Made by a program: the position numbers and the translations under genes. DNA of 32,545 nucleotides, taken from Ralstonia sp. A12 (lineage in GTDB: Bacteria > Pseudomonadota > Gammaproteobacteria > Burkholderiales > Burkholderiaceae). Location: the NCBI RefSeq assembly GCF_000801955.1, contig NZ_JSZO01000023.1, forward strand, positions 1 through 32,545. Reading direction: 5' to 3'. Positions 1 to 10,293 of this stretch are shown here, one piece after another. Each line of letters opens with the position of its first letter. Within the stretch, counting starts at the first letter, position 1. The notes under the pieces were generated by a model. It saw only the letters and a list, made by a program, of their open reading frames with translations. It searched no databases and was not told where the DNA came from.

Positions 1-19
1 CGAACTTTTCCTTTGCCAT
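1..19 (-). CDS. tuf: Elongation factor Tu, 5' end only (left-edge tuf copy)
   Basis: Only the first six codons are in the window; they read M-A-K-E-K-F, the usual EF-Tu N-terminus in beta-proteobacteria. A GAGGAG ribosome binding site lies a few bases before the ATG (about 25-30). EF-Tu carries aminoacyl-tRNA to the ribosome as a GTP complex. It follows fusA by 81 bases, the normal rpsL-rpsG-fusA-tuf order. Identification rests on this short peptide plus position, and both agree. A second tuf copy ends at the right edge of the window. Confidence 0.88.
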
Positions 20-64
20 GTCAGCTCCTCAATTCGGAATTGGCTAATTGCTAGATTTAGATGT

Positions 65-88
65 GGGCGACACGCGCACGTGTCGCCC
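65..88 (-). other. Perfect 10-bp stem-loop between fusA and tuf
   Basis: Positions 65-74 and 79-88 are exact reverse complements around a 4-base loop. The stem begins 12 bases after the fusA stop. No T-run follows on the minus strand, so it does not look like a full intrinsic terminator. It more likely protects or marks an mRNA end or acts as a partial attenuator between fusA and tuf, whose product is needed in larger amounts. The structure is seen; the role is inferred. Confidence 0.5.
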
Positions 89-100
89 AAAACACGTTGA

Positions 101-2269
<2,169 letters not shown>

Positions 2270-2292
2270 GGTTAATCCTCAGATTCGTCAAC

Positions 2293-2319
2293 GGGGCGCC
2301 GCCGGATAGCAAGCGCCCC
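2293..2319 (-). other. Stem-loop in the rpsG-fusA spacer
   Basis: A 7-bp GC-only stem (2293-2299 with 2313-2319, 13-base loop) lies 24 bases before the fusA start codon. No T-run follows, so it is unlikely to terminate transcription. It may influence fusA translation or mRNA processing. The rest of this 114-base spacer shows only the fusA ribosome binding site. Confidence 0.3.
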
Positions 2320-2383
2320 TAATACAAATGGGCGAGATGTGCGCACACAGCCCGCCCAGCAACCAACAACGTGCGTGAGTCGC

Positions 2384-2854
2384 TTAGAAGCGGAAGTGCG
2401 AGAACGCCTTGTTGGCTTCCGCCATACGGTGCACTTCATCGCGCTTCTTCATGGCGCCGCCGCGGCCTTCCGAGGCCTCGAGCAGTTCACCAGCCAGACG
2501 CAGGGCCATCGACTTCTCGCTGCGCTTCTTCGCAGCTTCCCGCAGCCAACGCATCGCCAATGCCAGACGACGCGACGGCCGGACTTCGACCGGCACCTGA
2601 TAGTTGGCGCCACCAACACGGCGGCTCTTCACTTCGACCACCGGCTTGATATTGCCGATTGCCAGCGTGAACACCTCGATAGGCGCCTTGCCTGCTTTCT
2701 TCTCGATCTGGTCGAACGCACCGTAGACGATACGCTCAGCCACCGACTTCTTGCCGTCCAGCATCAGGACGTTCATGAACTTGGCGACTTCCACATTGCC
2801 GAACTTCGGGTCCGGCAGAATTTCCCGCTTGGGGACTTCACGACGACGTGGCAT
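2384..2854 (-). CDS. rpsG: 30S ribosomal protein S7
   Basis: Primary 16S rRNA-binding protein that nucleates assembly of the 30S head and contacts the E-site tRNA. The 156-aa product begins M-P-R-R-R-E-V and has the conserved S7 core ([30 protein letters not shown]), with normal length for proteobacteria. The start is ATG with an AAGGA sequence just upstream. In E. coli S7 represses its own operon by binding the rpsL-rpsG spacer. Here that spacer is 186 bases and contains a strong hairpin close to the start codon, so similar feedback is plausible but not shown. Confidence 0.98.
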   Translation of the reverse strand: MPRRREVPKREILPDPKFGNVEVAKFMNVLMLDGKKSVAERIVYGAFDQIEKKAGKAPIEVFTLAIGNIKPVVEVKSRRVGGANYQVPVEVRPSRRLALAMRWLREAAKKRSEKSMALRLAGELLEASEGRGGAMKKRDEVHRMAEANKAFSHFRF

Positions 2855-2877
2855 CTTCTTTCCTTCTCTGTTCAGTT

Positions 2878-2896
2878 GAGAACCGCTTCGGTTCTC
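2878..2896 (-). promoter_or_regulatory. 8-bp hairpin before rpsG, possible S7 feedback site
   Basis: Positions 2878-2885 and 2889-2896 pair perfectly with a 3-base loop, 23 bases before the rpsG start and next to its ribosome binding site. The rpsL-rpsG spacer is where S7 binds mRNA in E. coli, so this is a candidate part of the translational operator. I did not recognise the E. coli S7 site itself. The remainder of the 186-base spacer (2855-3040) holds no gene that I can see. Confidence 0.4.
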
Positions 2897-3040
2897 CGGC
2901 CACCAACTAGCTTGTCTTCCAACAATCTGAGCCGGGTGACCACTTACTCGACGGTGCCAGTGCGGTCAAAAAACGCACCGTTGTACCGCCTGCTCATGAC
3001 AAGACCGTGACCGCAAACGCGGGCCGATCTCACTGACAAC

Positions 3041-3418
3041 TTAGGCCTTCTTCGGGCGCTTCGCGCCGTACTTCGAACGCGCTTGCTTACGGTCCTTGAC
3101 GCCTTGCAGGTCAAGGGAGCCGCGCACGATGTGGTAACGCACACCCGGCAAATCCTTCACACGGCCGCCGCGGATCAGCACGACGCTGTGTTCTTGCAGG
3201 TTGTGGCCTTCACCGCCGATGTACGAAATGACTTCGAAACCGTTGGTCAGGCGCACCTTGGCGACCTTACGCAGTGCCGAGTTCGGCTTCTTCGGCGTCG
3301 TGGTGTACACGCGGGTGCACACGCCGCGACGCTGCGGGCAGTTCTCAAGCGCCGGGCTCTTGCTCTTCAGCTTTTCAGAGACGCGGGGCTTGCGAACCAA
3401 TTGATTGATAGTTGGCAT
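3041..3418 (-). CDS. rpsL: 30S ribosomal protein S12
   Basis: Decoding-centre protein of the 30S subunit and first gene of the str operon. The 125-aa product has the hallmark [10 protein letters not shown] and [13 protein letters not shown] segments. Lysines 43 and 88 (counting Met), whose substitutions commonly give streptomycin resistance or dependence, are both the usual lysine, so the allele looks wild type. The start ATG gives M-P-T-I-N-Q; the ribosome binding site is weak (a GGA about 10 bases upstream). It is preceded by a leader of about 230 bases with a folded element and by a good sigma70-type promoter. Confidence 0.99.
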   Translation of the reverse strand: MPTINQLVRKPRVSEKLKSKSPALENCPQRRGVCTRVYTTTPKKPNSALRKVAKVRLTNGFEVISYIGGEGHNLQEHSVVLIRGGRVKDLPGVRYHIVRGSLDLQGVKDRKQARSKYGAKRPKKA

Positions 3419-3441
3419 TGTTCAATCCAGCTTGGTTTTTG

Positions 3442-3493
3442 AAAAATCGCCGGGCCACATGACGTGGCAGCCTCACAAGTGAGGCAATCGGCG
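3442..3493 (-). promoter_or_regulatory. Folded rpsL leader: three-way junction followed by U5
   Basis: In the minus-strand RNA a closing stem (3489-3493 with 3448-3452) encloses two perfect hairpins: a 7-bp one at 3470-3485 (GCCTCACTTGTGAGGC) and a 5-bp one at 3454-3468. The closing stem is followed after one A by five U residues (3446-3442), 23 bases before the rpsL start. The shape could be an attenuator or a protein-responsive leader of the str operon. The structure is seen; the function is inferred. With the promoter and hairpin entries this covers the 296-base gap 3419-3714; no gene is visible there. Confidence 0.5.
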
Positions 3494-3652
3494 CAATCGG
3501 GTTTTGGAAGTGGCGAGCAGAACGCTCTAGAGGGAGGACCTGCGGGAACAGATCAAGACCAAAGAGCGCGAGCCCGTCTGGTTCAGATGCCTTGCACAGC
3601 GCTTTGCCGGGCATGGACGTGCGAAGCCAGAAGCCAAAAACTCGAATCTGGC

Positions 3653-3681
3653 ACTATAGCGGGGTGTTTTGCAAGCGTCAA
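3653..3681 (-). promoter_or_regulatory. Sigma70-type promoter of the str operon
   Basis: On the minus strand there is a -35 TTGACG (3681-3676), exactly 17 bases, and a -10 TATAGT (3658-3653). This is the best sigma70 consensus match I found in the window. Transcription would start near 3646 and give an rpsL leader of about 228 bases. The -35 box directly abuts the hairpin that follows the upstream MFS gene. Confidence 0.78.
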
Positions 3682-3706
3682 GCGCGCCACCAGTCTGGCG
3701 GCGCGC
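3682..3706 (-). terminator. GC-rich hairpin after the MFS gene
   Basis: A 25-nt inverted repeat begins 9 bases after the MFS transporter stop and forms about 10 bp on the minus strand, including one G-U pair that exists only in the minus-strand RNA. No proper U-run follows; the next bases are the -35 box of the str promoter. It probably limits read-through into the str operon, but as an intrinsic terminator it is imperfect. Confidence 0.45.
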
Positions 3707-3714
3707 GATGCAAG

Positions 3715-4971
3715 TCAGCAGCCACGCGGTGTGGCGCCGATGGCACGCAGGGCTGGGTTGGGCCGGAGGAAGACGAGTGCCGCAGCCACCACAAACCCGA
3801 GCGCGAGGACAGAAACGCCGACCCAGCCCGCACGTGCCCAGGCCACCCCGGCCAGTCCGCCGCCGGCTGCCGCGCCAAAGAAGAACGCCCCCGTGTACAG
3901 GCCATTCACGCGACCGCGAATCTCCGGTGACAGCGTGTTGACCATATAGCGACCGAGCGCCTGGTCGCCGATGGCACCGAAGTCCAGCAGCAGCGCGGCC
4001 ACCACCAGCATCGCCAGCATGACGGGCACGCTCAGGCCGGGCACCAGCGCCGAGGCCAGCGCCAGCAGCAACCCCGTCGCAGCACTGCCATGCGCGAGCA
4101 GCGTCCCCAGGCGTACCAGGCCACGGTCTGCCAAGCGCCCGGCCACCGGGGCTGCGACCACGCCCGCCGCGCCGCACAGCGCGAAGATGCCGATGCCGTT
4201 CTGCGACAAATGGAACGGCGCCGCCGCCAAGCGCAGCGCCACCGCCGTCCAGAACAGCGTAAATGCAGCCATCAGCAAAGCTTGCGTGGCAGCGCGGCGG
4301 CGCAACAACGGCTCGCTGCGCAGCAGTCGCCCGTACGAGCCCAGCAGCGCGCCATACGAATGTGCGCGCGGTGGCACGAAGGTCGGCATCACGCGCGGCA
4401 GGACGATCGCCAGCGCGCCGATCGCCACCGCAGAGGCGCCGTAGAACGCCCGCCAGCCCCACTGCGCCGCAATCAGGCTGGCCGCCGGGCGCGACAGCAG
4501 AATACCCAGGTTCAGGCCGATCATGATGTCGCCGAGCACGCGCCCGCGCCGATGGTCGCCCGCCAGGCGCCCGGCTAGTGCGATCAGCATCTGAATAACG
4601 GTCGACGTGAGTCCGATGGCGAATGCGGCCAGCATCAGCACCTGCCCGCTGTGTGCCACAGTGGTCAACGCCAACGACGCCACCGCACCCCACAGCGTGC
4701 GCGAGGCCAGCGTGCGGTTGTCCTGCAGGTCGGTCATCGGCATCAGCAGCAACAGGCCGATGCCGTAACCGATGAGCGTGGCGGTCACCAGCAACCCGGT
4801 GGTGGCCGTGGTCCAGCCGATGCTGGCGGCGATCTCGGCGATGAGCGGCTGGATGCCGAACAGGTTGACGACGATGAGCCCGACCGCGGCCGCGAACAAC
4901 GGCGTCGCGCCGCGCGGCAAGCGATCTGCAGGGGGATGAGACACAGCAACGGTAGGGGCTTCGGTAGTCAT
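3715..4971 (-). CDS. MFS transporter, probable drug or metabolite efflux
   Basis: Predicted 418-aa inner-membrane protein with about a dozen hydrophobic segments, starting M-T-T-E-A-P. The first membrane segment is near residues 25-45 and a typical MFS loop (GRLADRG) lies in the second half; the ending RPNPALRAIG is hydrophilic. A longer in-frame reading to 5349 exists but would run through the divergent lysR gene, so I placed the start at ATG 4971. No Shine-Dalgarno sequence is visible there. It is divergent from a LysR-type regulator across 100 bases, the classic arrangement for a transporter controlled by its neighbour. The substrate cannot be told from sequence. Confidence 0.9.
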   Translation of the reverse strand: MTTEAPTVAVSHPPADRLPRGATPLFAAAVGLIVVNLFGIQPLIAEIAASIGWTTATTGLLVTATLIGYGIGLLLLMPMTDLQDNRTLASRTLWGAVASLALTTVAHSGQVLMLAAFAIGLTSTVIQMLIALAGRLAGDHRRGRVLGDIMIGLNLGILLSRPAASLIAAQWGWRAFYGASAVAIGALAIVLPRVMPTFVPPRAHSYGALLGSYGRLLRSEPLLRRRAATQALLMAAFTLFWTAVALRLAAAPFHLSQNGIGIFALCGAAGVVAAPVAGRLADRGLVRLGTLLAHGSAATGLLLALASALVPGLSVPVMLAMLVVAALLLDFGAIGDQALGRYMVNTLSPEIRGRVNGLYTGAFFFGAAAGGGLAGVAWARAGWVGVSVLALGFVVAAALVFLRPNPALRAIGATPRGC

Positions 4972-5073
4972 GATGACGAGGAAGGAGGGTCGTGACGCCC
5001 CATCGTAGCCAGCCGATTCGCGCAGATTAAGGTAGCCTCTGGCGCCATATTGTTTCCAGAAGCGCGCAAATAT
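4972..5073. promoter_or_regulatory. Divergent control region between MFS gene and lysR
   Basis: The 100-base space between two divergent starts must carry both promoters. An imperfect dyad, ATATTG at 5047-5052 and CAAATAT at 5067-5073, overlaps the lysR start codon and includes a TTG-N14-CAA element, which suits a LysR autoregulatory site. For the MFS gene a weak TTAATC-N17-TACGAT can be read on the minus strand. Neither promoter is convincing by eye. Confidence 0.35.
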
Positions 5074-5991
5074 GGACCGACTCTCCGACGTGGTGATCTT
5101 TGTGCGGGTGGTGGAGTGCGGCAGCCTGTCGGCCGCTTCCGATGCGATGGGCGTCTCGCGCGGTGTGATCAGTAAGGCGCTGGCGCGATTGGAGGCGCGG
5201 CTGGGCACGCGTCTGCTGCAGCGGACGACGCGGCGCCTATCCCTGACCGAAGCCGGCGCAGCCTTCTTCGAGAAAAGCCGCGAAGGTCTGGCGCTGATGG
5301 ACGCTGCCGAACAGGCCGTGACCGCCCTGCGCGACGAGGCGCGCGGCACACTGCGGGTGTCGGCGCCAGCGTCGTTTGCTGTGACGTTGCTAGCGCCGCT
5401 GCTCGGGGCGTTCCAGGCACGCTACCCGGCCGTGCAGATCGACCTGGACATGAACGACCGTTACGCAGATCTGGTGGCGGGCCGCATCGACGTCGCCATC
5501 CGCATCGGCATGCTGGAGGATTCATCGCTGGTGGCACGGCGGCTGGCAAACTGCGCGCACGCCATCTACGGCGCGCCGTCGTATTTCCGCGAGCGCGGCA
5601 TTCCACGATCACCGGATGATTTGTGCGACCACAACTGCCTCGTCTACGCCAACTACGACGGACCGCACGACTGGGTGCTGACCGATTCCGCCGGCCAGCG
5701 CCACATCGCACACGTGAACGGCTCGATGTTGGCCAACAACAGCCTCGTGTTGCGCGAAGCAGCACGTGCAGGGTTGGGGGTATCGCTGGGGCCGGCGTAT
5801 CTGGTGCGCGAGGACATCGCCGCCGGCCGGCTGCAGGCGGTGCTGACGGACTACGCGGCGCGCGAAGTCCCGCTACACGCCGTATTCACGCAGCGTGTGC
5901 ACCTGCTGCCGAAGGTGCGTGCGTTTGTTGATTTTCTGGGCGACCACCTGACACGCACCGGTGTCATGGGGCCACTGCCGGTGGCGGCCGC

Positions 5992-5995
<4 letters not shown>
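5072..5995 (+). CDS. LysR-family transcriptional regulator
   Basis: A 307-aa DNA-binding regulator. Residues 1-60 form the winged helix-turn-helix ([20 protein letters not shown], then [24 protein letters not shown]), followed by a linker helix and a periplasmic-binding-protein-like effector domain from about residue 90 ([12 protein letters not shown]) to 295. The segment [19 protein letters not shown] is typical of the CrgA/DsdC-like branch. It is the only plus-strand gene in the window and is divergent from the MFS gene, its likely target. Its stop overlaps the recQ stop by four bases. Effector and target remain inferred. Confidence 0.95.
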
Positions 5996-7905
<1,910 letters not shown>

Positions 7906-7954
7906 CGGGACGGCGGGTGCACGTGGTGTCACGCGCGGGCTGGGCGAAACCGCT

Positions 7955-7985
7955 ATTGTGACAAACCCCGTCCGTCGATGGTCAA
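7955..7985 (-). promoter_or_regulatory. Possible recQ promoter
   Basis: The minus strand reads TTGACC (7985-7980), 19 bases, then CACAAT (7960-7955) directly preceded by TGT, an extended -10 element. The spacer is longer than ideal. Transcription would begin just before the candidate recQ start codons. This is the only plausible promoter in the 113-base space between the methyltransferase and recQ. Confidence 0.3.
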
Positions 7986-8018
7986 TCAGGGAAATCGGAT
8001 TGTGCCCAGAGCAGGTTC

Positions 8019-8609
8019 TCAGACCTTGCGCACGACGATGCGGTGAATCGTCTTGCCCGACGACTGGCTGACAGCGGCCTCGTCGAAAACAATGTTGGTG
8101 CCGGCCAGTGCTTCGTACACGGGTGCGGCCTCGAATGCGGTAAACAGCCGGCCGCGGCCATCGCGCTGATCGGCATCGGACGTGACGCGCCAGCTCAAGT
8201 ACAGCGTGCCGCCCGCGCGCAGCAGCGACACCAGCCGCTGCACCGCCGCACCGATCTGCTCGGGCGGCAGATGCATGATGACAGTCTCGCAGACCACGTT
8301 GTCGAAGGCGCCGTCGGCAATGCCCACCAGTTCCGGCAGCGGTGCCCGCCGGAACGACAGCCCCGGATACTGCGTGCGCGCCGCCTCCAGCAGCCCGGCC
8401 GAAGCGTCATAGCCGACCGCCGGATAGCCGTTGGCATTGAGCCACGCCACCTCGCGCCCGGCGCCGCAACCGATGTCCGCCGTGGCCCCGCCCGCCTTGA
8501 ACTCGCGCCGCAGCAGCGCGTACATGTCTTCCGGCGCAGGCTGCTCGCGCCACTCCTGCGCGAAGGTCTCGGCGAGGGTGTCGTAGGCGGCAACGGTCTG
8601 CGTGTCCAT
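8019..8609 (-). CDS. Class I SAM-dependent methyltransferase
   Basis: A 196-aa Rossmann-fold methyltransferase. Motif I is [10 protein letters not shown] (about 44-53), the acidic SAM-ribose residue is D68 (VGYDAS), and the later segments [14 protein letters not shown] and [12 protein letters not shown] match the post-I motifs of the Methyltransf_11/25 type. The start ATG 8609 has AGGAG about 10 bases upstream. It lies 26 bases after the second DUF2135 gene, so it is probably co-transcribed with the macroglobulin operon. There is no signal peptide, so it is cytoplasmic and may be functionally unrelated. The substrate is unknown. Confidence 0.93.
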   Translation of the reverse strand: MDTQTVAAYDTLAETFAQEWREQPAPEDMYALLRREFKAGGATADIGCGAGREVAWLNANGYPAVGYDASAGLLEAARTQYPGLSFRRAPLPELVGIADGAFDNVVCETVIMHLPPEQIGAAVQRLVSLLRAGGTLYLSWRVTSDADQRDGRGRLFTAFEAAPVYEALAGTNIVFDEAAVSQSSGKTIHRIVVRKV

Positions 8610-8635
8610 GGCGGCGGGCTCCTGAGTCTCGGTTC

Positions 8636-9484
8636 CTATTTCATCGTGAAACTACGCAACAGCGTCAGATCGCCGGCCTTGCGCATCGGGACCACGAACG
8701 TTTGCTGGCGCTCGGATGGCGTGTTCTCGTCGGTGATGATGCTGACGGTGGCTGTGGTGATGACGCTGTTGTCGCTGCCGCTACCGTAGTAGTTCACGTA
8801 GACAAGGTACGTGCCGGGCACGGGTGCCGGGTTCGAATAGATCTCGGGGCCGTAGCCGGTGGTGACGTCCACGTCGAGTGCGCCGCCGTTTTCGACCACG
8901 CGGTTGCCGTACCAGGCGTGCTGGCCGTCGGGCGATATGACGTGCAGGTCGAGGTCGGTGCCGTCGGTATCCCACGACAGCACCACGCGCAGGCGTGGGC
9001 GCTGCTTGCCAGCGTAACTGTCGTAGAACTGTACGCGCTTGGCATCGCCGCGTGCGCTGCGCACTTCGACGCTGTTGCTGCCGGCGCCAAACGCGTACGG
9101 GCGCGAGAACGTGCCGTCGGCTTCGATGCGCTGCGGCATCGCCACACCATTGACGACCAGCGTGCCGACTGACGAGCCATCCGCCCCACGGCGGCGGCGC
9201 GGCTTGTTCTCATCCGTGGGGGCGGCGGCCTTGGGCTGGTTGCGGATGCGCCCGGCAATCATCGAGGCCGTGCCCTGCCCTTGCGGTGTGCTGACCGACA
9301 CGGCCGGATAGTGCACGTCCTGCGTGTAGCGCGAATCGTCGCCGGCCGAGTTGCGCCAGCCGTTGAGCGGCGCGGTGATCTCGATATTGCCGGTATCGGT
9401 TTGCGCAACAACAGCACCCGACGCCCCAAGCGAGGCGAGTGCGATGGCGAATGCGAGGCGGAATGTGGATTGCGTCATGAGCAT
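8636..9484 (-). CDS. DUF2135 (YfaP-like) secreted protein, copy 2
   Basis: A 282-aa exported protein of the YfaP/DUF2135 family. Residues 1-28 are a signal peptide ending VVAQ. The N-terminal part has the I..PLNGWRNS and SMIAGRIR motifs shared with copy 1. The C-terminal DUF2135 part contains LSWDTDGTDLDLHVISPDG, GPEIYSNPAPVPGTYLVYVNYYG and ENTPSERQQ. The acidic DTDGTDLDLH segment looks able to bind a metal, which is an inference. The start ATG overlaps the stop of copy 1 by one base (TGATG), implying translational coupling; an ATG two codons later is an alternative. It has a Lys/Arg-rich insert near residue 95 (PRRRRGADG) that copy 1 lacks. Confidence 0.9.
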   Translation of the reverse strand: MLMTQSTFRLAFAIALASLGASGAVVAQTDTGNIEITAPLNGWRNSAGDDSRYTQDVHYPAVSVSTPQGQGTASMIAGRIRNQPKAAAPTDENKPRRRRGADGSSVGTLVVNGVAMPQRIEADGTFSRPYAFGAGSNSVEVRSARGDAKRVQFYDSYAGKQRPRLRVVLSWDTDGTDLDLHVISPDGQHAWYGNRVVENGGALDVDVTTGYGPEIYSNPAPVPGTYLVYVNYYGSGSDNSVITTATVSIITDENTPSERQQTFVVPMRKAGDLTLLRSFTMK

Positions 9485-10293
9485 CAGAAGCGGATCGATT
9501 TCATCAACGCCAGCTCGCCGATCTTGCGCAGCGGCACGCTGACGAACTCGCGCCGCTCGTTGGGCGTGTTCTCGTTATAGATCAGCGTCAGTTGCGCGGT
9601 GATGAGATCGCGGTCGTGCGCCTTTTCATCAAAGTTGTAGCCGCCGGCGTCGAAGTTGCCCCAGTAGTTCACGTAGAACAACCAGACGCCGGGGCGCGGC
9701 GCGGCGGTGGAGAAAATCTCGGGGCCGGCGCCGTCGACGCTGTCCACGTCGAGCCCGCCGCCGTCAGAGAGCAGCGGCTGGGCGAAGAACGCGTGATCGC
9801 CAATCGGCGAGATGACGTGCATGTCGACCTCGGCACGTGGGTCGTCCCAGGTGAGGATGGCGCGCAGCTTGGCGGAGGTCTTGGTGGTGTCGGCCTCGTA
9901 GAACTGCAGGCGCTGGCGCGACTGGCCATCGGGGCTGACGATCTCGACGCTGTTCGAGCCCGGGCCGAACGCCCAGGGGCGTGCGAAGCGGCCTTCGCTG
10001 TCGCCGTACAGCGGCATGGCGTTGCCGTTGACGATCAGCACCGGCGGGCGGCGCTGCTTGCCGACCGCGCGAATGCGTCCGGCAATGAGCGTGCGGTACT
10101 TCTGCGCACCACGGTCCACCGGCGGTTTCGGATACGCAGCGGTATAGCGCTCCAGCTCGTTGGTCAGCTTGCTGTTGCGCCAGCCGCCGATCGGGCCTTC
10201 CAGATCGACCACCGGCTCGGCGACGGCCGAGGCACCAAGCAGCAAGGCCGCGGCGCCGATCATCATCCGCGTTGTCCATGCCTTCGTGTTCAC
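9484..10293 (-). CDS. yfaP: DUF2135 (YfaP-like) secreted protein, copy 1
   Basis: A 269-aa exported protein of the DUF2135 family, homologous to E. coli YfaP and to a small component of the P. aeruginosa mag operon. A signal peptide ends ASAVA (about residue 25). The conserved features are GPIGGWRNS, LIAGRIR, GPGSNSVEI, LTWDDPRAEVDMHVISPIG, GPEIFSTAAPRPGVWLFYVNYWG and ENTPNER. The start is GTG, overlapping the DUF2300 stop in GTGA and preceded by a strong GGGGAGGG site. Compared with copy 2 it has an extra loop (GGYNFDEKAHDRD) in the C-terminal domain. Its biochemical role is not established; in the mag system small partners sit with the macroglobulin at the inner membrane. Confidence 0.9.
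   Translation of the reverse strand: MNTKAWTTRMMIGAAALLLGASAVAEPVVDLEGPIGGWRNSKLTNELERYTAAYPKPPVDRGAQKYRTLIAGRIRAVGKQRRPPVLIVNGNAMPLYGDSEGRFARPWAFGPGSNSVEIVSPDGQSRQRLQFYEADTTKTSAKLRAILTWDDPRAEVDMHVISPIGDHAFFAQPLLSDGGGLDVDSVDGAGPEIFSTAAPRPGVWLFYVNYWGNFDAGGYNFDEKAHDRDLITAQLTLIYNENTPNERREFVSVPLRKIGELALMKSIRF

Noticed and set aside
3041-3418. Possible streptomycin-resistance change in rpsL
   Set aside because: Lysines 43 and 88 are unchanged.
4972-5349. N-terminal extension of the MFS gene
   Set aside because: It would overlap the 5' part of the divergent lysR gene and adds an Arg/Ser-rich stretch before the first membrane segment.
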